DNA from: Pegoplata infirma
Lineage: Eukaryota; Arthropoda; Insecta; Diptera; Anthomyiidae
NCBI GenBank assembly: GCA_963921195.1
Contig: OY992536.1
Span: 184,136,281-184,200,280 of the forward strand
Direction: 5' to 3'
Length of the DNA stretch: 64,000 bases
Part shown: in pieces, positions 55,201-64,000 of the stretch
Layout of the letters: the number at the start of each line of letters is the position of its first letter
How positions within the stretch are numbered: the first letter of the stretch is position 1
Program-made: the position numbers and the translations under genes
Notes under the pieces: generated by a model
Database searches by the model: none
Told to the model about the DNA's origin: nothing
The model's input: only the letters and a program-made list of their open reading frames with translations

Positions 55201-58140
55201 CCCCTTCTACCCCCCACCCCCACCCTTATAAAAGGATTTTTTAAAATATTACTCTTTACAAAAGGTTTTTTCCGCGAGAGGATCATAGAGTTAAAATTTC
55301 AAGTTTCTGTGACCATTCGTGTAGCAGATACGAAATTGCCCTTCTTTCCCCATTTTTCCCCATTTAAAAACGAATTTTCAAAAAAGTACTTCTTTTAGAA
55401 TGTTACTTTCGGGATAGGATTGTACAGTTCAAATTTTAAGTATAAAGGACCATTAGTTCAGCAGATACAAAATTGCCCTACTTTCCCCCTTTTTTGCCGT
55501 AGAAGCGGAATTTTTAAAAAAGTTTTTCTTTAACAATGTTAGTTCAGCAGATACAAAATTGCCCTAATTTCCCCCTTTTTCCCCGTAGAATTGTAATTTT
55601 TAAAAAAGTTTTTCTTTAACAATGTTATTTCCGCGAGAGGATCGTTCAGTTGAAATTTCATGTATTTAGGACCATGAGTTCAGTAGATTCAAAATTACCC
55701 CACTCACCCCCTTTTTCCACTGGAATTTTCAAAAAGTACTTCCTTTAGAATATTATTTCCGCGAGAGGATTGTACAGCTCAAATTTCAAGTATATAGGAC
55801 CATTAGTTCAGCAGATACAGAATTGCCCTACTTTCCCCCTTTTTCCCCGTAGAAGCGGAATTTTTGAAAAAGTTCTTCTTTCAGAATGTTATTTTCGCAA
55901 AAGGATCGTACAGTTCAAATTTCAAGTATTAAGGACCATTAGCTCAGCAGATTCAAAATTGCCCTACTTTTCCCATTTTCCCCCAGAATTTTGAAAGAGT
56001 ACTTTGTTCACTCCAAATTTCAAGTATCTAGGACAATATTTTCAGCAGATACAAAATTGCCCTACCTTCCCCTTTTTCCTCCTTTAAACCGGAATTTTCA
56101 AAAAGTACTTCTTTCAGAAAGTTATTTCCGCGAGAGGATCGTACAGTCCAAATTTCAAGGATCTACGACCATTAGTTCAGCAGACACAAAATTACCTACT
56201 TTCCCCCTTTTTCCCCCTTAGAAGCGAAATTTTCAAAATAGAACTTTCTTCACAATGTTATTTCCGCGAAGGATCCCATAGTCAAAATTTTTAAGTTTCT
56301 GGGAAAATTAGTTCAGAACATACAAAGTGTACCAAATTGTCCTATTATCCCCCTTTTTACCACCCTAGAAGCGGAATTGAAAAAAAAAAACTTTGTTTTG
56401 GAATGTTTTTTCCGCGAGAGGATCTTATAGTCCAAACTTTAAGTTTCTAGGACCATTAGGTCAGAAAAAAGAATATGTACCAAATTGCCCAATTTTCCCC
56501 CTTTTCCCCTTCTTAGAAGTGCCTTTTTAAAAAAGTACTTTCTTCAGAATATTATTTCCGCGAGTGGATCCTATAGTCCAAATTTCAGGTTTCTGGGGCC
56601 ATTAGTTCACAATATAGAAAATGTTCAAAATCGTCCCCCAAATTTGAATGAAAAATTTTCAAAAAATACTTTCTTCAGAACATAATTTCCGCTAGAGGAT
56701 CATATAGTCCAAATTTTTAAGTTTCTTGGACTATTAGTTCAGAAGATACAAAATGCACCAAATTATCCTACTTTCCCCCTTTCAACCCCCTAGAATCAGA
56801 ATTAAAAAAAAACTTTGTTTCAGAATGTTTTTTCCGTTAGAGGATCTTACAGTCCAAACTTTAAGTTTCTAGGACCATTAGGTCAAAAGATAGAATATGT
56901 ACCAAATTGCCCTTTTTCCCCATTTCCCTTTCTTATTTTTTTTTTAAAATACTTTCTTTAGAGTATTATTTCCGCGAGAGGATCCTATAGTCCAAATTTT
57001 AGGTTACTGGGGCCATTAGTTCAGAAGATTTAAATGTTCAAAATTGTCCTATTTCCCCCTAAATTTAAGTGATTAAATCAATAAATTCACAAAAATAAAA
57101 AATTAAATGAGAAAAAAATTGAGTAAAAAATTAAGCGAAAAAAATTTTGAGTAAAAAAAATTTGGGTGAAAACACCTTCTAAGTAAAAAATTTAAGTAAA
57201 AAAAATGAGTAAAAAAACTGAAGAATAAAATACAATTGAGTGAAAAAAATTTTTAGTAAAAAGAAAATTTAGTGAAAAAAAATTTTGAGTAAAAAAAAAA
57301 TTTTTGAGTGAAAAAAATTTTGAGTGAAAAAAAATTTTGAGTGAAAAAAAATTTTGAGTGAAAAAAAATTTTGAGTGAAAAAAAATTTGTGAAAAAAAAA
57401 ATTTTGAGTGAAAAAAAATTTTGAGTAAAAAAAAATTTTGAGTGAAAAAAAAATTTTGTAAAAAAAATTTTGTAAAAAAAAAATTTGTAAAAAAAAAATT
57501 TGAGTGAAAAAAAATTTTGAGTGAAAAAAATTTTTGAGTGAAAAAATTTTAGTAAAAAAAAATTTTTTCCCCGAGAGTATACTGTAGTCCAAATTTCTAG
57601 TTTCTAGGACCATTAGTTCAAAATTCATTAAATTGCCCTATTTCCCCCCTTTTTGTCCCCCTTAAAACCGGAATTTTCAAAAAAGTACTTTTTTCAGAAT
57701 GTTATTTCCGCGAAAGTATCCTACATTCAAAATTTCAAGATTGTAGCACCATTAGTTCAGAAGATACAAAATGTACCAACTTGCCCTATTTTCCCCCTCC
57801 CCCTCCCTTAGAAACGGAATTTTCAAAATATTACTTTTTCCAAAATGTTATTTCCGCGAGAGGGTCCTAGACTTCAAATTTCAAGTTTCTGGGACCATTT
57901 GTTTAGAATATAAAAAATGTACCAATTTGCCCTATTTTCCCCTTTTTCCCCCCTTGGAGGCGGAATTTTCCAAAAATATTTTTTTCGAAATTTTATTTCC
58001 GCGAGAGGATCCTAGAGTTCAAATTTGAAGTTTCTAGGACTATTAGTTCAAAAGATACAAAATCCCCCAAAGGGCCCTATTTTCCCCCTTTTGCCCCCCT
58101 TAAAATCGGAATTTCCAAAAATCCCTTCTTAGTGGGTGGT
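52290..58140. repeat. About 43 tandem units of about 135 bp inside the Helitron
   Basis: Consensus elements on the plus strand: 'gaatgttatttccgcgagag', 'gatcgtacagtccaaatttc', 'aagtatctaggaccattagt', 'tcagcagatacaaaattgcc', then a C-rich 'ctactttccccctttttccc', then 'cggaattttcaaaaaagtac'. Periods seen run from about 107 to 145, commonly 134-138. Units at the right (about 56.2-58.1 kb) and left differ in type ('gatcctagagtcc', 'tttctgggaccatt' against 'gatcgtacag', 'tatctaggacc'), so subfamilies are grouped by position. An inverted piece is at 52805-52890. Confidence 0.85.
57080..57560. repeat. A-run/GAGTGAAAA satellite within the Helitron array
   Basis: About 25 units of TTTTGAGTG (or GAGTAAA) followed by 7-10 A. 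The unit architecture, a run of 8 or so A plus a short heptamer, parallels the unrelated TTTGATG satellite at 12.5 kb and the TTACACT satellite at 27.2 kb. The Phe-rich minus frame at 57269-57628 is an artefact. Confidence 0.85.
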
Positions 58141-58323
58141 TTTGTCGGGAGCCGAACCTACATTCCAAATTTCAAGTCTCTAGCTTCAGCGGTTTGGGCT
58201 GGGCGATGATTATTGCCAATCAGTCAGTCAGTCAGTCAGTCAGTCACCACACTCTTTTATATATATAGATTGATGATCTATGATTGATTTTAAGACATTC
58301 CGTGAATGTCCGTCTGTCCGTCC

Positions 58324-59768
58324 CACAGTGGTTCCAAGTCCAAATCTAGCTGGACAAAATTATTTTATCACCGTTTTATATGTTTTTGTGCTCGCTGAGT
58401 TCAAAAAACATGTTTAAATTTTTCCAAGTCGATTACACTAATCGACAACTTTTTATTTTTTTTCTAATTTCAGTAATTCATTGATGACAAAACTGGTTTA
58501 TATGCAGAACAGAAATATGAAATGCAAAAACTTAATTTTTGAAAGTTTTGTAATCTCTAAAAAAAAAAATTTTTTTTGTCGAGAAGTGTAATTGAAAAAA
58601 ACAAATGAGAGTGTTAAAATTGGCTATGCCGAATCTTTTATACCCTCTAAAATGTAAAAAAAGATAAAAAAACCAGTGAGAGTGTTACATTTGGCTGTGC
58701 CGAATCTTTTATACCCTCCAAAATGTAAAAAAAAACAATATAAAAAAAATCCAGGGGCGTCTTTTTTTTGGGGGGGTGGGAGACGTTAGGGTGCACCTTC
58801 CCCTTGCGATTTCGAACTTCATCTGATAGAAGAATGTTGCATTTGCTTAGCAAAAGTACAAAAAACCCTGAAAAAAAATCCGATTTTTCTTAGGTTGGTT
58901 TAGTTCTCCAATGGGGAACTTTTTTCCCCTTGGTCCGATTTTATCCATTTCCGAACTTAACCTGCCTAGGAATATAAGACATATTCGTGCCAAACTTCGG
59001 AAGTCTAGCTTTTTTATCTTGGACTGTATCGTGTCCTCTACAGACGGACAGACGGACGGGCATTTTTGAATTTAGTCGAAGTTTGTAATTGGCCGCGGTT
59101 TAATAGGGAACATCACATTTAATGCTTTATTTAAGCTAAGCATAATTATAATACTTAAAAGTTATCAAAAACTTTCAAAAAATCGATACTTTATTTAGAA
59201 AAAAAATTTTAGGCGAAAATCTATTTTCATAAAAACTGTGATTAATTTTAAACCTGCAAAAACCTGCAAGAAATGTCTGCATGACAACGTTCAGTAATAA
59301 ATTACCTATAAGCTGTATGTAGTAACTCGACATGATATGCCTGGATTCAGTTTTGGCAAGCTGCGGAAGTTTCATAAGTCCTCAAAAATATTGTTATTAT
59401 TGACCATACTTCAAAGAACAAAAAATGTAAGAAGAAGATCGATAATAAATTTCTTATTAATGTCCAGAATAAGTATAAATCTGTAGCTTTCTTGTACATA
59501 AACCGTTTTGAAACCATTGATGTAACATGGATAATATGATGTTATTAGTTGAACACTTATATATATATATATATTTTTTTAAATATTGAATACCAAAAAT
59601 GTTATTTCATTCGCATATTTAACAAAGTTAAAGACCTAATTCCAAAAAATGGTTATTAGTTTGATCAGAACACACCCTTAGCTTGCCCCTAGCACTATTA
59701 ATTCCCAATTTTAAGGACACTAATTTTTGGACTTTTGTCCAGCTAGATTTTGATTTGGAACCAATGTG
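58324..59768. mobile_element. Element with CACAGTGGTTCCAAGTC ends, holding a D copy
   Basis: Left CACAGTGGTTCCAAGTCC, right read inward CACATTGGTTCCAAATC, followed on both sides by 'aaatctagctggacaaaa'. It interrupts the D-repeat GTCC microsatellite, so the duplication length cannot be read. A minus-strand D copy is inside (58602-59060), and the remaining DNA (59.07-59.70 kb) includes a TA run at 59563. No transposase seen. Confidence 0.65.
58602..59060 (-). mobile_element. Dispersed repeat family D, minus copy with doubled 3' end
   Basis: Two consecutive 3' ends lie at 58602-58665 and 58672-58735: each has 'gagagtgtta', a hairpin arm pair (ttggctatgccgaa; ttggctgtgccgaa) and 'cttttataccctc'. 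Then 'aggggcgtctttttttt', 'cttaacctgcctaggaat' and 'cagacggacagacggacggg'. A tandem duplication of the terminus or head-to-tail insertion. Confidence 0.65.
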
Positions 59769-60137
59769 CGTCCGTCCGTCCGTCCGTCTGTCTGTAGATA
59801 ACACAATGCAGTCCAAAATAAAACAGCTAGACTCCTGAAGTTTGGCACAAATATGTTTCATGTTCATAGGCAGGTTAAGTTCGTGAATGGGCAAAATCGG
59901 GCCAGGGGGAACCAACATCTGTAAAACTACACTTTTTGTACATGTTTTTTTGTATTTCTGTTAAATAAATGAAACATTTGGTATATTTATCGCGATCGGA
60001 AGGTACTCTCAAAGTCCCCCACTGACCCCCTTCACCCCCCCACAAAAAAAAAGCCCCTGACAATTTTTTTTTTTATTTTTTTTACATTTTGGAGGGTATA
60101 AAAGATTCGGCACAGCCGAATTTAACACTCTCACTTG

Positions 60138-60535
60138 TTTTTCTTAATATTAAAAAAATCCATTTAAAGAAAACTATGAACTTATTATAAGTAAATGAAC
60201 TAAATTTTTTTCCTCATAGTTAAGCAAATTTCTGATTTTTAGTTAAATTTAACTAAATTTTAGGAAAATTCATGATAAATTTCAAAGACATTTTTTCCTT
60301 AATTTTAGTTATGTCTTTTTTTTTTAGTGTAATAACTATAGTGCAAAAAGTATTAATAATGGATTAGTAAACACTGATCGCGAGGGGAATCCCCAACGAT
60401 TCCACCAACCCCCCCAAAAAAAAAAAAAGACGCCCCTGTAATTTTTTTTTTTTAATTTTTTAACTTGTTGGGGATTATAAAAGATTCGGCACAGCCGATT
60501 TTGACACTTTTACTTGTCGAAAGTGCAATTTTTTG
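60138..60535 (+). other. AT-rich spacer and an isolated D-family 3' end
   Basis: 60.37-60.52 kb repeats the last 150 bases of the D family ('gacgcccctgtaattttttt', 'ttggggattataaaag', hairpin attcggcacagccgat, 'acttttacttg') with no 5' part, a truncated copy. Confidence 0.5.
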
Positions 60536-61564
60536 CAACAAAAACATTGTAAATGTAAATTTACAGTTTTATTGATTTTTTTCCGAGGAATAATTTTTGT
60601 CTTAAGTAATTTTTTCATATCATCTAACGTTTTCCAGATAAGTTAAAAATTCCAAATTTTTAAAGTTTGACCGCGATTTTTTCAAAAACGGGTGTTTTTA
60701 TATTTGTCGAAATTTAGTAGGGAGGCAGCCCAGATTCATAATCAAGAAATAAATTTACAGTGTTCGCAATATGAGGTTAAAGTTGATTCGACCGAGGCGT
60801 GTATAGTCTGATGAGCACTTTATTTTGAGTTACTATCATTAAGTATTTGATTAAATAAATTTTAACAATTGCACTTAAATTCCTCAATACACCAAAAAAA
60901 TAAAAAACTTCAAACATTTTTTTTTTATATTTCCAAAGATGAAAAAAATGTCCTTAAACATGTTTTAATGTTGACAAAGAATTAAATTAATAACGACACT
61001 TGAAATCAAATCAAATAAAAACTAAAATAAGTAAAGTCCCTTAAAAAAAAATTGTTTAATGCTGACTCCAACCAGACAGTCAGAGTGACGTAAATTGAAT
61101 GAATGAATGCGGAGATTAATATTTGATTGATAGACTATGAAGTCAACTGGTGCGATTATGCCGGTACCAAATTGAAATGTTTTTGGTATTGTGAACGTAA
61201 CTGTCAATTGTTGTATTCTTTGTATCGGCTTCAGAGGATGGGGGTCAATTTTGAGATTTTAATGTATTTGAAGTAGCAAATAAACGCCAACAAACTAACA
61301 ATAGAGGAAAAAAATTTTAATTGTTTAATTTAAACCAGAGTAACTTTGTAAATATAAAGAGAACAATAATTTGTTTAAAAAGTTAATGTTTTTCGTGTTT
61401 TAGATGTTTGTTTACGTATTTTTTTTCATTTCGAATCATTATTTGACTTTAAACGAAAATGACATTTTAGCACTTGAACGAAGGTTGAGTTAATGGATGA
61501 AGATGTGTTGATGTATTATGGGGGACTCCATACTAAAAAAAACTTACTAAAAAAATGGGGAAAT
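60536..61564. other. Less repetitive sequence, candidate host DNA
   Basis: The part 60.75-61.50 kb ('ttgattcgaccgaggcgtgt', 'ctccaaccagacagtcagag', 'ggtgcgattatgccggtacc') is not repeated elsewhere in the window and is more balanced in composition. A 61-codon minus-strand frame (61022-61207) has no recognisable domain. If a host gene's intron or regulatory DNA survives here, this is one place to look. Confidence 0.35.
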
Positions 61565-61880
61565 TAACAACATTTAAGGATTCTGAGACATTTCAGATTC
61601 TGAGACATTTTTTCTATAGAAAAAGTCTTAAATTCTGAGACATTCTGAAACATTTTTGTATTGAAAAGGTGTCAGCTTCTGAAACATTTTCGTACAGAAA
61701 AAGTCTCAGATTCTGAGTCTCAGATTCTGAAAAATTTTTCGTATAGAAAAAGTCTCAGATTCTGAGACATTTTTCGTACAGTAGAAGTCTCAGATTCCGC
61801 GACATTTTTCGTATAGAACAAATCTCAGATTCTGAGACATTTTCCCTAAAGAAAAACTCTCTGATTCTGAAAATTTTTTA
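61565..61880. repeat. Minisatellite, clean array of the GATTCTGAGACATTTT unit
   Basis: About eight units of roughly 38-40 bases: 'agattctgagacattttt', 'cgtatagaaaaagtctc'. Same unit as the decayed 38.99-43.95 kb array but better conserved, so younger or better homogenised. Confidence 0.8.
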
Positions 61881-62109
61881 ATTTTTTTTGTTATAATTTG
61901 ATTTTATTTAATTTATTCAATTTTATTTATTTTTATTTACTAAAATCCGTTTTGTTAATTGTTTACTTTAACCCTCACAAGCAGGGTTGGCAACCGATAT
62001 CCACCTAGAATAACGGTATTTGGCTATTGCACCGCAACCAATAATGATATGGACATTTTCAAAAGCGATTATGAAAGCTGATGAAATTTCTAATATTTTA
62101 AATGTGTCA

Positions 62110-63700
62110 CTGAAAATTATAAAAAAAATAAAAAAAAAATTTTTGATTTTTTTTCTTAAAAATCTAAAATTTTTTGACTTTTTCCTCAAATTGGGCCCTT
62201 TTTTTTTTTTTTGATTCAAAAGAAAGCTTAGGTCTTTTCCTTTAAGAGCTATGGGGTCGCTTAGTGGGATGCGAGTGGGATATCTATGAAAAAATTATTT
62301 CTTTAACTTTGGAACACAAAAAACGGTTCTTCAATTTGCACTATTAGGCGTGGGATAGCTAACCAGTTTTCGATTTCGATCCGTGATACCCTCTAATTTT
62401 TATAGGTTCGAAAAAGAAAGCACGAGCCAAAAAATAAGGGCGGTGGGGTGGGGCCATATGGCCCCTCATCGGGGTCAAAGTTGGGCGTAAAGAGGTAAAA
62501 TCCTCAAAAAGCCCCAAAACTCACCTAGAAACGCCCCTGGAGGGGTGCAATGTGAGACCGACCTCCAATAATTTTCTGCCCCCAACATTTTTTTTGAACA
62601 TACCTTACCCCTATCTCCACTTCCTATGGGGGCTCCCATACAAACCATTTTTAAAAAATTTGATCCTACCATTCTAACTTACCCTAAAGTGCCCCTAGCG
62701 GGGCCAAATGTATGACCGACCTCCATTATTTTATAATTTCCAACATTTTTTGCAAACATACCTACAATGTATCTTTAACCCTTAAGGTGGTCCCCATACA
62801 TTTCTTTTATTTTTTATAAATTTGTTTTATTAAACCAGCTCCTACCGCCCCTACCGTGCCTCCTAGAGAGGCAAAAATTACGACCAACCCCCATTATTTT
62901 TTAGTTACCAACATTTTGTCCGAACATCATAATACCCTATCTCCACTCCCTAAGGGTCTCCCATACATTATAAAAACATGTATTTTTAAAAACTAATAAA
63001 AAAATAAAAAATAAATGTATGGGGACCCCCTTAAGAGTTTAAAATAAAGGGTAGGTATATTCTGAGAAAATGTTGGAGTTGAAAAAATATTGGGGGTCGG
63101 TCATACATTTTACTTCTCTAGGGGCACCCTATGGACAGTTAGAGCGGTAGGAGCAAATTTTATAAAAATGTCATTTTGTATGGGAGCCCCCTTAGGAAGT
63201 GGAGATAGGGGTAAGGTATGTTCAAGAAAAATGTTGGGGGCAGAAAATTATTGGAGGTCGGTCTCATATTGCACCCCTCTTGGGGCGTTTCTAGGGGAGT
63301 TTTGGGGCTTTTTGAGGATTTTTATCTCTTTACGCCCAACTTTGACCCCAATGAGGGGCCATATGGCCCCTCCCCACCCCCCCCCCCCCCCCCATTTTTT
63401 GGCTCTTGCTTTCTTTTTCGAACCTAAAAAAATTAGAGGGTATCGCGGATCGAAATCGAAAACTGGTTAACTATCTCACGCCTAATGGTGCAAATTAAAG
63501 AACGGTTTTTTGTGTTCCAAAGTTAAAAAAAAAAATTGTTCATAGATATCCCACTCGCATCCCACTAAGCGACCCCACAGCTCTTAAAGGAAATCACCTA
63601 AGCTTTCTTTTGAATCAAAAAAAAAAAAAAAAAAAAGGGCCCAATTTGAGGAAAAAGTCAAAAAAGTTTTGGATTTTTAAAAGAAAAATAAAATTTTTTT
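62110..63700. mobile_element. 1.6-kb palindromic element
   Basis: Left arm 'cctcaaattgggccc', 'gattcaaaagaaagcttagg', 'ggggtcgcttagtgggatgc', 'taggcgtgggatag', 'ggggccatatggcccctc' pairs with the right arm in reverse to 63.68 kb; the centre is near 62.99 kb. A C-run of about 18 bases is at 63375-63393. The inner parts repeat 'tgtatggg..ccccc' units ('aggggtaaggtatgttc', 'ggggtcggtcatac'). Ends not fixed. Related fragment at 38.75-38.89 kb. Open frames of up to 126 codons follow the repeats and look non-functional. Confidence 0.65.
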
Positions 63701-64000
63701 TTTTTATTTTCTTTATATTTTTTTTTCGAAAGACTGAAGAAATAGCTATCTAAACTCTTTGGGACACATTTTGCTAAAAACAATAGGTAAGAAGTTACAT
63801 GGATGAGAATCAACACCTCTTTGGCCAAAATGTCAAATTTTGACCCCCTCTAACTCAGAGAGTTCTTGACCGATCTCGTTGAAAAATTGTGTCTGAACTA
63901 CTATCCAATAGGACTAACCTTGGTGCAAATTTCATCCCGATAGGAAGACATCGGTTTCAAAAGTTGTGTCAGTTGACACGAAAACCCCCATATATTTATT
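63701..64000. other. Window end, partial repeat
   Basis: Text such as 'ctaactcagagagttcttga' and 'ttggtgcaaatttcatcccg' resembles the body of a dispersed insect repeat that continues past the window. No gene. Confidence 0.35.

Larger units (their letters stand above)
52104..58269 (-). mobile_element. 6.2-kb non-autonomous Helitron packed with tandem repeats
   Basis: Read on the minus strand it starts TCTATATATATAAAAGAG and ends GCGAGTTAGCTAG. The hairpin CCGGTA-ACGAAG-TACCGG lies about 12 bases before the CTAG end. The D repeat is interrupted between A and T with no duplication (tatatatta | ttgat). TC start, 3' hairpin, CTRR end and A|T site together are the canonical Helitron signature. The 5' zone also has (tgac)n, seen as 'cagtcagtcagtcagtcagt'. 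No Rep/helicase; almost all of the body is the tandem array. Confidence 0.8.
52002..60137 (+). mobile_element. Dispersed repeat family D copy split by a Helitron and another element
   Basis: Pieces 52002-52103, 58270-58323 and 59769-60137 join to the order of the intact copy at 44002-44543: 5' TTTTTATACCCTCC and the GGGGACCCC core, then 'tgatctatgattgattttaa', then the GTCC microsatellite, 'ggcaggttaagttcgtgaat', C-run and the end hairpin ATTCGGC-ACA-GCCGAAT (60105-60121). This gives a precise empty-site reference for both insertions. Confidence 0.75.

Noticed and set aside
61022..61207. Minus-strand 61-codon frame as a gene
   Set aside because: No homology recognised, no splice or promoter evidence; length is within chance for this region.

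Overview
The window reads as a gene-poor, very AT-rich, repeat-saturated stretch of an insect nuclear genome, most likely a large-genome (calyptrate) fly. Evidence: no intact host gene is recognisable; the only clear protein homologies are a decayed RNase H-bearing non-LTR retrotransposon (31.4-33.0 kb), a hAT/BED-type transposase fragment (9.4-9.9 kb) and a ruined Tc1/mariner transposase (about 34.1-34.6 kb). tRNA-headed SINEs, Helitrons ending in CTAG, and dispersed repeats with 'TATACCCTCC' and 'GGGGACCCCATAA' cores fit Diptera. The species call is inference.

Layout. 1-3.5 kb: a fold-back hAT-like element with a perfect 8-bp target duplication and a second hAT-like element inside it. 3.8-4.7 kb: a 970-bp element (ends CCCAACAAACAT) that carries an exon/mini-intron-like segment. 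5.3-14.1 kb: two large inverted arms built from the same modules (an A-run/CATCAAA satellite and a dispersed-repeat end), enclosing SINEs and a decayed hAT copy; a Harbinger-like fold-back interrupts the right arm. 15.3-19.6 kb: a + strand Helitron interrupted by a 958-bp CCCAACAAACAT element, a - strand Helitron and a fold-back. 19.9-25.2 kb: a hAT-like element with nested repeats, then a Mutator/FB-like fold-back holding another Harbinger-like fold-back. 26-31 kb: broken fold-backs and an element with an 8-bp duplication. 31.1-36.5 kb: one host repeat hit in turn by a LINE, a Harbinger-like fold-back (itself hit by a Tc1 element) and a SINE (itself hit by a MITE). 39-44 kb: a decayed minisatellite of about 40-bp units broken by five or so insertions. 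46-50 kb: four nesting levels ending in two near-identical 0.73-kb MITEs and a 353-bp palindromic dimer. 52-60 kb: one dispersed repeat split by a 6.2-kb - strand Helitron made almost entirely of about 135-bp tandem units, and by a further 1.4-kb element. 62-64 kb: a final large palindrome.

There is no operon or pathway to reconstruct. The biology visible is the layering of transposable elements. I could date relative insertions because target duplications and uninterrupted sister copies occur in the same window. Class names rest on termini and duplication length, read by eye, and boundaries may be off by a few bases.
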